A DNA stretch of 64,000 bases from Muscardinus avellanarius (GCA_963383645.1 OY726569.1:78028135-78092134), one strand, 5' to 3'. Counted from the stretch's first letter, positions 39,061 to 50,700 are shown. Translations and numbers: made by a program. The notes: generated from the sequence alone by a model not told the origin.

Positions 39061-40338
39061 ATCATGGATCCAGGTGTGGTGGTACATGCCTGTAATTCCA
39101 GTATTTGGGAGCCTGAGATAGGAGGATCGTGCATTCAAAACCAGACTCGGCAACTTAATAAGGCTCTCACCTGTTTCCAAATAAGATATAAGATTGGACT
39201 GAGGGTGTAGCTTGGAGGTATAAGCCTGGCTTCTTTGGTATCCTTTAGATGCCTGGGCTTCCAGCATACACAGTCTAGGTCTGTGTGTTTCAAACTGTTC
39301 CTTCTTGCCAGTTCTCATCTTGTTCTTAAACTTCTGTCAGCTGGGTGGTCTAATCGAGTTTAACAAAACTGTTCTAGGGTAAAGCTGGCCTTGGTGGCGC
39401 TTGCTTATCATCCCAGTGACTGGAAGGCTGAGACAGAAGGATCGCACAGGTTCAAAGCCAGCCTCAGCTAGTGAGGCTCTCAGCAACTTAGTGAGACCCT
39501 GTTTCCAAATAAAATATTAAATAGGGCTGGGAGTATAGCCTGGAGGTAGAAAAGCCCCTGGGTTCACCCCCAGGACAACAACAACAAAATAAAACTGTTC
39601 TAGGGTATTAACAACTAGTGCCCCTTCTTTAGTGTCTAGGTTTTGTTTTTATAGTGGTACTGCAAATTCTTCAAACTTTTATCCATTCAGAAAGTGAATG
39701 TTTGGGGATCAGGGGGAGGAAGGATATGAGATGGACAGGTCTTACCAACCCTACAAGTTGGACACAGAGGACCAAAGATCATCTCTGGTGGTTTAAACAT
39801 TTCTAGAGTATTTTATCTTTTATTACTTTTTCAAAACATTTTATTCTTTTCTTTATTTTTGTGGTACTGAGATGGAACCCAAGGGAATTCTATCTCTGAG
39901 CTGTACCCCCAGTCCTATTTTTATTATTATTTTTTTTTGTGTGTGTGTGGTACTGGGGGTAGAACCCAGGGGCTTTTCTGCCTCTGGGCTACATTCCCAG
40001 ACCTATTTTTATTCTTTATTTGGAAACAGGGTCTCACTAAGTTGCTGAAAGCCTAAGCAGGCTGAGGCTGGCTTTGAGCCTGTGGGTCAAAGCTGTGGCT
40101 TTGAACCTGTCTGTCTCCCAAAGCTCCAGGATTACAAGCGTGGGCCACCATGCCCGGCCTTATTCTTTATTTTCAAACAAGGTCTCACTGAGTTGCAGAG
40201 GGCCTCACTAAGTAGCTGAGGCTCTCTGCGAACCCGGATCCTTCTGTCTCAGCCTCCCAAATGCTGGGATTACAAGCATGTGCCACCATGCCAGGCTTTA
40301 AACTTTTTAAAGTACTTTTGTACTTAAAAAATCTTGTA

Positions 40339-40386
<48 letters not shown>
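39061..40386. repeat. SINE cluster ending in (CA)n
   Basis: Plus-strand copies are near 39068-39235 and 39385-39580. Minus-strand copies are near 39862-39920, 39940-40160 and 40160-40300. (CA)n is at 40342-40386. 39685-39799 repeats the block found at 26345-26455. Confidence 0.75.
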
Positions 40387-40387
<1 letters not shown>

Positions 40388-41101
40388 CACATTAACATAG
40401 TTTCCATTCAGATTGCAGATATGAACTAGGATAGGGCCCAGGGTCACGCGTGAAGTTGCATTTGTGACAGCAGAGTAAATGGGTGCCTGTCCAACTTCCT
40501 GCCTTCCTCCCTTTACTCCATGGCTTATCAGGAAAGGAATAGATTTGGGATATTATTTTGGATATTAATTTAGAACCATAGACATCCAGGAGAATAAGTT
40601 AACAGTAGCCGACATTGTACATCTATAGGAAGATCTCTCTAAATCAGCCCTGAAGTTCTGCACCAAGCCTTGTTGGGTCTGATTGTTTCTAACCTTCCCT
40701 GTCTGCAAACACTGTCCCTATAGGAATTCTCTTCATGTCACTCAGTTGCTCCTGCCACTTGATTCCTACCAGAACTTCCTCGGACAACCAGAAACTCACA
40801 CTGATCTAGATCTCTGAGCTGACCAGAAACAATACTCTTTCTGAGTCCTGATACGCACTGACACCATAAACCATCAAGTCCATCTTTTACATACATTCAT
40901 GGTTTTTATATATTGGGAATTGAATATGGGCATTTAACCAACGAACTACATCCTCAGCCCTTTTTATTTTTTGTTTTGAGACAGGATCACCACACCAAGC
41001 ACATATGAACATTTAATAGTCCCAACAAATCTTTCAGATATACAAAGTGTTAGATGAATTAGGTTCTTATTTCAGATCCCCCCCCCATAAGCTAAGTCTC
41101 C
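40387..41101. other. Unique sequence upstream of an LTR
   Basis: Low-repeat sequence with a short diverged minus-strand SINE near 40915-40990. No coding region is seen. Confidence 0.45.
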
Positions 41102-41492
41102 TGAAAGGCCCTGGACTGACCAGTTAAGCTACCATCCCCCTCTGATCGCACCTGGTCACTTGCCTGGGAGACCTGCCCCCTCCTGGTGCCCTTGGCCAAT
41201 CAGTAAAAGAGACATTCCCCGCTGACCCCAAGCCAATTACCTGGCTGCACGACCCCCTTCCATGGGACTCTAGCCAATTAGTTCAAAGAGCATTTCTCCT
41301 ATCCTATTGGCCCCCAATCTGTAACCCCAAGCCCCTATATAATCCTGATCCCAGCACATGCTCTCTCTCTACCCGGATTCTTCTTTCTCTCTCCCAGTCC
41401 GTCTGTCTGTCTGTCTTCCTTTCATACCAGCCCCTCCAATAAATCTCTTGGCTACAAGGTGGTCTCTGGTGTGGTCAAACTTTGTCCTTTCA
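41102..41492 (+). mobile_element. Solo LTR about 450 bp upstream of ACOT exon 1
   Basis: TGAAAGGCCCTGGACTGACC begins and TTTGTCCTTTCA ends the element. It contains repeated CCAAT-type motifs (GGCCAATCAG, AGCCAATTAC, AGCCAATTAG), a TATA box (CCTATATAATCC near 41334) and AATAAA (near 41440) followed by a GT-rich stretch: the full layout of a retroviral promoter and poly(A) region in + orientation. I see no clear target duplication and no adjoining retroviral genes. Confidence 0.75.
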
Positions 41493-41839
41493 CAAAGAGT
41501 ACTTTGCTAAAGATCTCCACGCTATGCGGAGCAATCTCAGACTGGATCCCAGGAAGTCTGACTCCATAAAACTCCGCGGGTTCTGAATGCAGGTCCCAGG
41601 AGTTCTGAAGACGCTGGCAAGGGATGGAGGAATACAGTGGCACCTCGGTCTTGCTCTTCAGGGATCATCTTAATTACAGAGTCCTGGGATGCCTTAAATT
41701 AGTGAAACGGTTTAGACATTAACCATGTGGGTTGTGATGAGTCTTTTTACCTTTAGCAGCTATTACTCCTTTCTTTCGGAACACTGTGGTCTTTGTACCA
41801 AGAGACTCACCCAGCAGTTTGGGGAGTGTCCCAGTGCTC

Positions 41840-42440
41840 AGCCAATGGGAGCGGTGCGACTGGCCCCGCTAGCTTCTGCTTCTTGGAAGCGGAGCGAGCC
41901 CAGACTCTCTGGAGCCGGTTCGCAAGCGTCCTGCCAAATTCAGATGGCGGCCGCCCTGCTGGTGCAGCCCGCCGGCCGCGGCTGCTGGGACGAGCCGCTG
42001 CGCATCGCCGCGCGCGGCCTGGCGCCCGGGCAGCCGCTCACGCTGCGCGCGTGCCTGCGCGACGAGAAGGGCGCGCGCTTCCGGGCCCACGCGCGCTACC
42101 GCGCCGACGCCCGCGGCGAGCTGGACCTGGCGCGCGCGCCCGCGCTGGGCGGCAGCTTCGCGGGCCTGGAGCCCATGGGGCTGCTCTGGGCCCTGGAGCC
42201 CGACAGGCCGTTCTGGCGCCTGCTGAAGCGGGACGTGCGCACGCCCTTCGTCGTGCGGCTGGAGCTGCTGGACGGCCACGAGCCCGACGCCGGGCGGCTG
42301 CTGGCCAGCGCGGGGCTGGAGCGCCACTTCATGGCGCCCGGCGTGCGGCGGCTGCCGGTGCGCGCGGGCCGGGTGCGGGCCACGCTCTTCCTGCCGCCAG
42401 GTGAGCCGCGCCGCCTTCGTCTCCCTGGGCCCCGCGCTTT
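41840..42440. promoter_or_regulatory. CpG-rich island over ACOT exon 1
   Basis: From about 41925 the sequence changes from AT-balanced to very GC-rich with dense CpG (for example GCGCGCGGCCTGGCGCCCGG near 42010), then returns to AT-rich after 42440. It is the only such island in the window and covers the first coding exon. Part of the richness is coding (Ala/Arg/Leu codons). Confidence 0.65.
41944..42400 (+). CDS. ACOT4-like: Type I acyl-CoA thioesterase, exon 1 (N-terminal domain)
   Basis: This exon begins [20 protein letters not shown] and encodes the beta-sandwich N-terminal domain of type I acyl-CoA thioesterases, which release free fatty acid and CoA from acyl-CoA. Family landmarks are [38 protein letters not shown] and [11 protein letters not shown]. 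It ends at a consensus donor (CCGCCAG|GTGAGCC) in phase 1. Joined with exons 2 and 3 the product is 419 residues, close to the family's usual 421. I chose the ATG at 41944 because it matches the start of the cytosolic and peroxisomal members. The frame is also open upstream with ATGs at 41725 and 41845; the latter would add 33 basic, Ser/Ala-rich residues, as in a mitochondrial presequence. The exact orthology (ACOT1, 2, 4 or rodent-specific) is not settled. Confidence 0.93.
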
Positions 42441-42559
42441 GCACGAAGGAAAGAGATAGGTCCCAACACTCCAGACGTGTGTGATGGAAGGCGGCCGGGG
42501 AGGTGGCCCTGCTGCTCCCAGACAGACACGTTCAAAGACATCATAAAGAAAGGAGGACA

Positions 42560-43205
42560 CTTGCACTAATTAAAATAAAATAAAAACCGGGCATGCACAC
42601 ATCACCCAATCGGCCCCTAGCCAATCTCTAACCCCCTCCCTCCTACCCATGCTTGGCTTCCTGATTGATATGTTTAAGTACATCATGTGCTTTACAGAGT
42701 TTCCCTTATCCCCCCTCTTACCCCCTCAGATACGTCACCTTCATTGCTCCTCTATAGGGTCCCTTCTTCATCTAGAGTTCCTCCTGTTACCCATTTCTCC
42801 CTAATATTTTGCACATTAAGAAAAGCATCTGATTTCTTTTTTGTGACATTTCACTGTAAATGCCATAATTTTGTTCTTCCTTATGGCTGAGCAAAATTCC
42901 ATTGTGTACATATCCCGTAGGTTTGAAATCCACTCTTTCGTTGAAGGGCATCCTGACTGATTCCACAGTTGGCAATGATGAACTGTGCAGCTATGAACAT
43001 GGTTTTTCATGCATTAGTTTGGTGTTTTGGTTTTTATTCTTTCTGGTAGATACCCAGAGGTGGTATTGCTGGATCATATGGTAAGTTCGTTTTCCTTCTT
43101 CTGAGGATCTTCTATACTGTTCTCCAAAGTGGTTGCACCAACTTGCAGTCCCACCAACAATGTATTAGAGCATCTGTTTCTCCACAGTTATTCCCACTTA
43201 CTGAA
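42560..43205 (-). mobile_element. 5'-truncated L1 (LINE-1) 3' end in ACOT intron 1
   Basis: On the - strand the frame at 42816-43010 reads DMYTMEFCSAIRKNKIMAF, the L1 ORF2 C-terminal signature. The + strand shows the reversed L1 text TTATGGCTGAGCAAAATTCC and TGGTATTGCTGGATCATATG. 42600-42790 would be its 3' UTR. It lies antisense to the gene. Confidence 0.75.
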
Positions 43206-44215
43206 AACCTGAAAGCCAGGAGTTGAGTAACTTTGACAAGATGATTCAGTCACAACTAATTTTTAAAAAAATAGAGGTCACTTGGGTCTGCGGAGAGATT
43301 AGGTGAGGCAGTGGCAGCTCCTATTGCTTCCTGGCCACACAGTTGAAGAAACCCACTAGCTCTTTGCTGTGAAGTAGGCCCCAGTTCCAGGCCTGCCACA
43401 CAACAGACTCCGGGCCCGGCCCACTGGCTCCAAACCCGGCCTCACCTCGTGGCAGGCTCTGGTTACTATCACTGTGAGCATGACATTTACAGAGGTTCCT
43501 ATTTTCCTCCATATATATATGGAGGAAGCCTATATATACATATATATGTATATAGGAGAAAACAGCATGTGTCATTTGCAGAAGCTGAGAACCCAATTCC
43601 CTAGGAGCAATGGACTTTATCTCCCCACTGAAAGTGGAAGCTCACAGCCTCACCATGGAGAATGGGATCCAAGTACACCCTGACCCCCAGTGCAGCACAG
43701 AGGAGCACAGCAGGCCATGACCTGAGGTCTTCCGGGACCTCCAGCACAGCGAATCAGCCCAGCAATGCAGGCGGGGCTCCCTCCAAGTTGTCCTGGACAT
43801 TTTTTTTTACATAGTATGTTGTCCAGAATTCCTGCACATGTGCACATGTGTGGCAAGAGCAGTTTACTTTGGGGGAGATATTTTTAAAAAATTCAAGGTG
43901 GATTGGATTGGATCTTCCTGCCTCTCCTGAATACTGGCTGCCATCACTACCTCCATTTTGGTCCATTTCTGCAAAACTTTTTCTTAAATAGTATGTTGTT
44001 CAGAGTTCCTGAGCATGTGGGGCAGGAACAGTCTACTTTTGGAGAGATTTCTTCAAAAATTCAAGGTAGATTTGATTGGATCTGTCTGCCTCTCCTGAAT
44101 ACTGGCCGCCACTGCCACCTTCTTGGTCTCTCCTAGAGTATGTTGTTAAGTATTCCTATAAATGGGTGGCAGGAGCAGTCTGTTTTCTGATATCTTCTGG
44201 AATATCCTTACAAAA
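43206..44215 (+). repeat. Repeat array block 1 in ACOT intron 1
   Basis: Units starting with AGTATGTTGT lie near 43813, 43990 and 44138, each with GTTCCTGAGCATGTGGGG, TTCAAGGTGGATTGGAT and CTGCCTCTCCTGAATACTGG elements at a period of about 150-180 bp. The upstream stretch 43560-43700 (TTTGCAGAAGCTGAGAACCC through CCCAGTGCAGCACAG) is related to 45440-45560. An AT palindrome-rich stretch is at 43510-43555. Confidence 0.7.
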
Positions 44216-45057
44216 TGTTACGGTTTGGGGGAGAGGGTTACTGTCTGGGGGAACCGTCCCCAGGGATCTTTGTTAGATCCCTGGGAATAATTCCCCAAAA
44301 ATACCACAAAAAGATAAAAAAAAAAAAGTGCGGGTTCTTGTCCTGAGCTAAGGATAAGTATACAATAGCCCGGACTCTTGCTGAAGATTTAAAGAAGTTT
44401 ATTAAAAAGATAGACATAGCCGGGCGTGGTGGCGCACACTTGTAATCCCAGCATTTGGGAGGCTGAGACAGGAGGATTGTGATTTGTAGACATCCTCAGC
44501 TACTTAGTAAGGCATTCCGTAACTTAGTGAGACACTGTTTCAAAATAAAGAATTAAAAAAAAACAGGCAGGGGATGCAGCTTGGAGGTTGAATGCCCCTG
44601 GGTTTCATCCCCAGACCCACACACACACACACACACACAAAAAAAAAAAATACAGAAGATAGTTACAGCCTCATGTACCCAAGGGTAACATGAGGGGGTA
44701 GTTCGAACGAATTCACTGAGATATAAAACACGGAACAGACTTTTTATACATGAAACCCTCCATCTTGTTCACATAATTCTGATGTAGTAGAAGTCCCTGT
44801 AAGGTACCTCCCCTTACTTTCCCCGCCAAGGTGTACTTTCCTGCCAAGGTGTCTCCTTTCATGAAGGTCATGGTCGAGAGTCGACCCCTCCTCCTATCTT
44901 AGCTAGATTATCCAATTATGTAAACCTGCCTTTAGAATGAGGATGCTGAAGTCCTAGTTCCCCTCTCCTATAGACTTGCTAATTACCTTTAGTAAAGCTA
45001 GGTTAATTTACATTGGAATAGTTGCCTGCTTCTAGGCAGAAACCAAGTCCTTTCACA
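44216..45057 (-). mobile_element. Probable LTR on the minus strand, interrupted by a SINE
   Basis: The block runs from TGTTACGGTTTGGGG to CCTTTCACA, giving TGTGAAAGG...CCGTAACA on the - strand. AATAAAC (minus) lies near 44398-44405. A plus-strand SINE with (CA)n tail occupies 44418-44650. It separates the two repeat-array blocks. No target duplication is evident and the family is not recognised, so the boundaries are tentative. Confidence 0.5.
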
Positions 45058-46155
45058 GATTTGCCCCTCACCCAATATTTGGAATAGATTAATAATCAGA
45101 GATAGATTTCTCAAATCTTCCTAGGCCATTCCCAATACTGGTACACAAAAATCACTTTTATTGCAGTGGCAGCACCGGGCTGCAGTCTTGCCTCTAATTC
45201 CACCATTTTCCATTCTCTCCTATATTTCAGATAGGATGTGATGACTGAAAATGTTTCTGTGTGTTGTCCCAACGAGCTATTAAAATCTGTTGTCCAGGGT
45301 TTCTCAGGGGGATGCATATCCTATTCGGCTGCTACTAACCATCATTGCTGTGGTCGTGGTTGCCGCTGTAGCTGCAACTGCAGTCGCCACCATCTTCCTC
45401 CCTCTTCAATAATTTTTAATAAAAGAAAACAGTACTTGTCTTTTGCAGGAGTTGGGGGCCCAACTACTTAGTAGCAATGTGTTTTATCTCCCTGCCAAGA
45501 GAGGAGGCCCACAGCTTCACCAGGAGAGTGGGTTCTGCTGCTCTGAGTGCACCCAGCCCCAGTGCTGCACAGATGAGTGCAGCAGCCGGGAGCGCCTTGG
45601 CTCCTGGGATGCATGACACTGGCCAATTCAACTATGCGGGGCTCCATCTGATGTGCCCCAAATAATTTTCTTACAAAGTATGTTGTCCAGAGTTCCTGAG
45701 CACGTGGGGAAGGTGCAGTCTACTTTTGGGGAGATTTCCTCAAAAGTTCAGGGTGGATTAGAATGAATTTACCTGCCTCTCCCTGATGCTGGCCATTGCT
45801 GCCACCGCCATCTTGGCCCTCCTCCCGAGCATTTTTCTTACATAGTATGTTGTCCAGAATTCCTGAGCATGTGGGGAAGGAGCAGCCTTTTTTGGGGGGA
45901 GATTTCTCCTACAGTTCAAGGCGAGTTGGATTGGTTTTATCTACCTCTCCCCAATACTGTCCGCCGCTGTCTCTACCATCTTGCTCTGTCTCTTCTTTCT
46001 TATATTTTAGTTAGGAAGTCATGGCTATAAATGTCTCTATACATTGTCCCAATCAGATATTAAACCAAAATCTGATCTCCAGGGTTTCTCAGAGGAATCC
46101 CTGTCCTATTTGGCCACTGCCAGGCAATGCAACCGCGGCCGCCGCCATCTTCCCA
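45058..46155 (+). repeat. Repeat array block 2 with YY1-like motifs
   Basis: Further copies of the AGTATGTTGTCCAG unit start near 45679 and 45846. A second sub-unit with TGTTGTCCAGGGTTTCTCAG is at 45290-45320, and a related copy is near 46075-46095. Several units end in CCGCCATCTTGG-type sequence (45805-45816, 46141-46152), a YY1-like binding motif on the reverse strand. Overlapping ORFs here look non-coding. Confidence 0.65.
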
Positions 46156-46737
46156 GAAGCCCCCTTTTTAATTTTTTCTTTTGAAAGAGGGTCTCACTAA
46201 ATTGCTGAGGGCCTCACTAAGTTGCTGAGGCTGGACATGAACCCATGATCCTCCTGTCTCTACCTCCCAAGTACTGGGATTGCAGGTGTGTGCTGCACAC
46301 CCAGCTTGTGCTGGAGTTTATAAGAGACTACTAACTGTTTCTACAATGGCTGCATCATTTTTCATACCAGCAGCACTGTCTGATGCTCTGTATTCTCAGT
46401 GGCAATTGGCATTGTCTGTTTGGGGCAGGGGATGGCAATGTTTTTATTTTTTTATTGCTCTTATTGTGCATATACGAAGTATTTTTGATGCCCTAGAGAA
46501 ACATGCTCTCTGTGAAAATCTGTGGGGCTTCAGGGCTCTGGGTAACATGGACTTGGGAACATGAATTTGGTCTAGGCTACTCTCTGGATATTTGAAGACC
46601 AAAAGCTCTTTCAAGCATTTTTGATTGTCAGTAATAATGTTGGTCCTCACCAAGTAGGCATTACATGGTTTTTGACACCACTGCAAAGACTTCCAGGAAT
46701 ACTTTAGTTTTGTGTTTTGTTTTGTTTTCTACCCAAG
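46156..46737. repeat. Minus-strand SINE fragment and end of intron 1
   Basis: A minus-strand SINE left half lies at 46160-46310. 46311-46737 is unique intron sequence ending in a T-rich tract and CCCAAG acceptor. Confidence 0.65.
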
Positions 46738-46940
46738 GACCTGGGCCCTATCCTGGGATTGTGGACATTTTGGGACTTGGAGGTGGCCTTATGGAGTATC
46801 GAGCCAGTATGCTGGCTGGGAAGGGTTTTGCTGTGATGGCTCTGGCTTATTACAACTTTGAAGACCTCCCCAAGGGCATAGAGACCTTGCACCTGGAGTA
46901 CTTTGAAGAAGCTGTGAACTTCCTGCTCAGTCACCCTGAG
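46738..46940 (+). CDS. ACOT4-like: Type I acyl-CoA thioesterase, exon 2
   Basis: The acceptor TTTTCTACCCAAG ends at 46737. The exon completes a Gly codon and reads GPGPYPGIVDILGLGGGLME, then the start of the alpha/beta-hydrolase fold (LAGKGFAVMALAYYNFEDLP and LHLEYFEEAVNFLLSHPE). It ends in phase 0 at CCTGAG|GTGAGA. The 203-bp length keeps the frame with exons 1 and 3. The motifs are those of ACOT1/2/4 exon 2. There is no damage, so the gene appears intact across 4.3 kb (intron 1) and 2.8 kb (intron 2). Confidence 0.93.
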
Positions 46941-49176
46941 GTGAGATCCTCTAAGTTTTATGGACTACCTGTTGGTCTCCTGTTCATGCCTGCTTTTTGT
47001 TTCACCCAGTTAATGCTTTCATGAGAGCCCCTTCCCCAACACCTACTGCCTTTTGTGTGTGTGTGTAGTGTTGGGGATTGAACCAGGGCATCCTACCTCT
47101 GAGCTATACCCCCAGTCTTGTTTTATTTTTACTTGGAAACAGAGTCTTACTAGGTTGCTGAGAGCCACACTAAATTGCTAAGGCTGTCCTTGAACCTGCT
47201 ACCCTCTTGTCTCAGCCTCTCAAGTACTGAGATTAAAGCCTTGCGTCATCATACTGACTACTCAGTGCAATTTATAGTCTTTTTTTTTGTACTGGGAATG
47301 GAACCCAGGGGCTTGCTACCTCTGGGCTACACTCCCAGACCTATTTTTATATTTTTTTAGAAACAGGTTCTCACTAAGTTGCTGAGAGCCTCACTAAGTA
47401 GCTGAGGCTGGCTTGAACCTGTGTGATTCTCCTGTCTCAGCCTCCCAAGTACTGGGATTACAAGCATGTGACACCAAACCTGGCTCTTATAATCACTTCT
47501 GACAGCCGGGCATGGTGGCGCATGCTTGTAATCCCAGCATTCGGGAGGCTGAGATGGGAGGATCGCGGTTCGCGGACAGCCTCAGCTACTTAGTGAGGCC
47601 CTTTGCAACTCAGTGAGACCCGGTTTCAAAATAAAGAATAAAATATAGGGCAGGAGGTGTAGGTCGGAGGTCAAATGCCCCTGGGTTCCATCTCCAGACC
47701 CGAAAGAAAAAAAAAATCACTTCTGACAACTGCTTCTATGTAATTTTACATTACTATAATACTATATTTCCTGTTAGTAAAGATGTTGCTAGTTGATATT
47801 CTGGAATTCTGAATTTGAATATGTCATTGTATTTCACAGTGCCTCCAAACACATTTGAGAGTGCTAGGATTGAGAGAAGAAGAGAAAGAAGGGCATTACC
47901 ATCTCCAGAAGATGCCCATCAATGAGACTCTGAGTCCAGTGACCCTCCCTCTCCTGGGGCCCCTGTGAAAGCAGAGTGTTAATCTGAAAGGAGGAATTTT
48001 ACAAACAATGCCTGGAAACCAGGAATGTTCTGAGGCTTCTAGACTGAGTGTAGCAGAGGATAAGAGATAATCCCTGCTTACTTTTGTCATTCAGGGCTCA
48101 ATGCAGATGGAAGCATTGGCGCTCTTAGAAAAGAGGTCGGGTGAGCTGGGCTGGATGGCACATGCTTGTAATCCCAGCATTTGGGAGGCTAAAACAGGAG
48201 GATCGCAGTTCGCGGGCAGCCTCAACTACTTAGTGAGGCCCTATGCAACTCAGTGAGACCCTGTTTCAAAACAAAGAATTAAAAAATAAGGCTAGGGGTG
48301 TAGCTTGAAGGTAGAATATCCCTCGGTTCAATCCCCAATATGGCAAAAAAAGAAAAGAAACTGATTGTGGTGGTGCGCCCATAATCCCAGCACTCAGGCC
48401 GAGACAGGAGGATCACAGATACTCAACCAGCCTCAGGAACCTTACGTAAGGCCCTCTGCAACTTAGTGTGACTTCTTTCCAAATAAAAAATAGGGTTAAG
48501 TATGGAGCTCAGAGGAAAAGTGCTTCTGGATTCTATTCCTAGTACCACAAAAAAAGAAAGAAAGAAGGAAAGAAAGAAAGGAAGGAAGGAAGGAAGGAAG
48601 GAAGGAAGGAAGGAAGGAAGGAAGGAAACAAGAGTTATAGACCAGCCCTATATGTATGTAGAGAAAAGTTAAATTTGGGTTTGATCTTTGCCAATATCTC
48701 ATTCCATTACCTTGGCACCTCTGTTTTATTCTTTGAAAACCTGAGCTGAAGCCAGTTGTGGTGGCACATGTCTGTAATCCCAATACTTGGGAGGCTGAGA
48801 TAGGAGGATCCCACGTTCCAGGACAACCTCAGCAAGTATTGAGACTCTATCAACCTAATGACACTCTGTTACAAAATTAAACCGGGCTAGGGTTGTAGCT
48901 TAGAAGTAGAATCCCCCTGGGTTCAATCCCTAGTACCAGAAAGAAAAAGAAAAAAAAATCTAGGGTTAGCCAGGTACAGTGGCCCACACCTGTAATGGGA
49001 GATTGAGACAGGTGGATAGAGGTTATCCTTGGCAACTTAGTGAGGCCCTCAGCAACCTAGTGAGACTCTGTCTCAAACTAAAAATAAAATAGGCCTGGGA
49101 TGTAGCTTGGAGGTAGAACATCCCTGGGTTCAGGCCTCAGTATACCCTCCACACCCACACAAACTAGGGTGGTTAA
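46941..49176. repeat. Intron 2 SINEs and simple repeats
   Basis: Minus-strand SINEs are near 47060-47255 and 47290-47485. Plus-strand SINEs are near 47505-47710, 48145-48345, 48360-48550, 48750-48945 and 48965-49150. (GAAA)n/(GGAA)n occupies 48554-48628. 47716-48140 is unique intron sequence without exon signals. Confidence 0.8.
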
Positions 49177-50333
49177 ATATTTAATTCCTAGCACTTTAGT
49201 GAGAAATTTTGGTTAAACCTTCTGTAATAATGTCTATTAGAGAAGCCACAAGGGGGGAAAAAAAAAACTGGTGTGAGAAGTCGACCAAATAGCCATTTGT
49301 TTATAGTAGAGGATGCTGGGATCCAGGACTGGAACAGTCCTTATGGACAGCGCAGCTCCAACCACCCTGGAGGGCTTGAGCTGGGAATGGAAGACAAGAA
49401 GAGAGCAACTACAGACAGCAGGTCCTCAGATTTTGCTGTGAAAGGGGGAAGAGAGTGAGGGCAGTAGCTAGAGCGGATGTGGGGGTCGTGGATGAATGGA
49501 TGAAGTGCTAGAGCAGGAAGGAACCCAGGGGCCTGAGCCAGGAGAGACGCACAGAGGAGGAGAGGGCAGGAAGTGGCTGCAGGAGGGCGTCCCACGCACA
49601 GTGGAGGCTGGCTTTGAGCGGCTTGAGCTCAGCCAGAGAGCGTGATTCACAGGGTAGAAGGTAGGTTTGGCCGTGAGAAAATGAGAATGTCCTACCAGAT
49701 AGCTTCTGTTTTCTCAGTAAAGAGAGAAGACATGCTCTTCCGTTTTCTTCTGTCCCTTTCTCAGGTAAAGGGTCCAGGAGTTGGGCTGCTTGGGAATTCC
49801 AAAGGAGGAGAACTCTGCCTCTCCATGGCCTCTTTCCTGAAGGGCATCACAGCTGCCGTCATAATCAACGGCTCAGTGGGCAATGTCGGGGGAACATTAT
49901 GCTACAAGGACGAGATGCTGCCCCCCCTGAGTGTCAGGAGTGATCGATTCAAGGTGACCAAAGATGGCATCGTGGACATGGTGGACGTCCTGGGCAGCCC
50001 TTTGGAGGAGCAGAAGAGCTTCATTCCAGTGGAAAGGTCTGACACCGCCTTCCTGTTCCTTGTAGGTCAGGATGACCACAACTGGAAGAGCGAGTTCTAT
50101 GCTCACGAGGCCTCGAAGCGCTTACAGGCCCACGGGAAGGAAAAGCCCCAGATCATCTGCTACCCGGCAGCGGGGCACTATATTGAGCCCCCTTACTTCC
50201 CCTTGTGCCGGGTCTCCATGCACTTCCTTGTGGGACGCCCTGTGATCTTTGGAGGGGAGCCCAGGGCTCATGCGATGGCCCAGGTGGATGCATGGAGGCA
50301 ACTCCAGACTTTCTTCCACAAACACTTGGGTGG
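49177..50333 (+). repeat. Segmental duplication, copy 2
   Basis: This block matches 13-1169, covering the end of intron 2 and all but the last codons of exon 3. Its left edge adjoins a SINE. Its right edge falls inside the coding exon, where the two genes' C-termini begin to differ. Confidence 0.9.
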
Positions 50334-50364
50334 TGAAAAGGGGATGATTCCAGCAAAACTCTAA
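49765..50364 (+). CDS. ACOT4-like: Type I acyl-CoA thioesterase, exon 3 (catalytic domain, -AKL end)
   Basis: This exon starts after CTTTCTCAG in phase 0. Counting from the 41944 start, Ser232 lies in LLGNSKGG, Asp324 in VGQDDHNW and His358 in AGHYIEPP; these match the numbering of the known ACOT1 catalytic triad. The usual family elbow is GISKGG; here Ile is Asn. The C-terminus GGEKGMIPAKL ends in Ala-Lys-Leu, a peroxisomal targeting type 1 variant, which points to a peroxisomal ACOT3/4/5-like member and not a purely cytosolic one. No AATAAA is seen soon after the stop; a SINE follows at 50466, and the nearest clear poly(A) signals are AATAAA-containing runs at about 50670 and the LTR signal at 51941. 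Confidence 0.94.
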   Translation, partial: VKGPGVGLLGNSKGGELCLSMASFLKGITAAVIINGSVGNVGGTLCYKDEMLPPLSVRSDRFKVTKDGIVDMVDVLGSPLEEQKSFIPVERSDTAFLFLVGQDDHNWKSEFYAHEASKRLQAHGKEKPQIICYPAAGHYIEPPYFPLCRVSMHFLVGRPVIFGGEPRAHAMAQVDAWRQLQTFFHKHLGGEKGMIPAKL

Positions 50365-50465
50365 TTTTTATTTGATTCTGAGGCATCTCTGCTGTTGTTC
50401 TGTCTTGGGATTCGCTGCCACAATTAGTGTGTGTATATGTATTCTGTTTTCTTTTAAATACTTAA

Positions 50466-50700
50466 AGCTGGGCATAGAGGCTCATGCTTGTAATCCCAGT
50501 ACTTGGAAGGCTGAGACAGGAGGATCACAGTTTTGAGGACAGCCTCAGCTACTTAGTGAGGCCCTTCACAACTTATTAAGACTCTGTTTCAAATAAAAAG
50601 ACTAAGAAATAGGTCTGGGGGGTGCATATCGGAGGTAGAATGCCCTTGTGTTCCTTCCCAGTACTACAATCAATTAATAAATAAATAAGCAAATAGATTG
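50466..50700 (+). repeat. Plus-strand SINE downstream of ACOT
   Basis: A dimeric SINE lies at 50466-50675, with an AATAAATAAATAAG tail. Confidence 0.8.

Noticed and set aside
41793..42566. Long Ala/Arg-rich open frames in other frames and on the minus strand over exon 1
   Set aside because: They are shadows of the GC-rich ACOT exon; composition is low-complexity and no start or splice context supports them.
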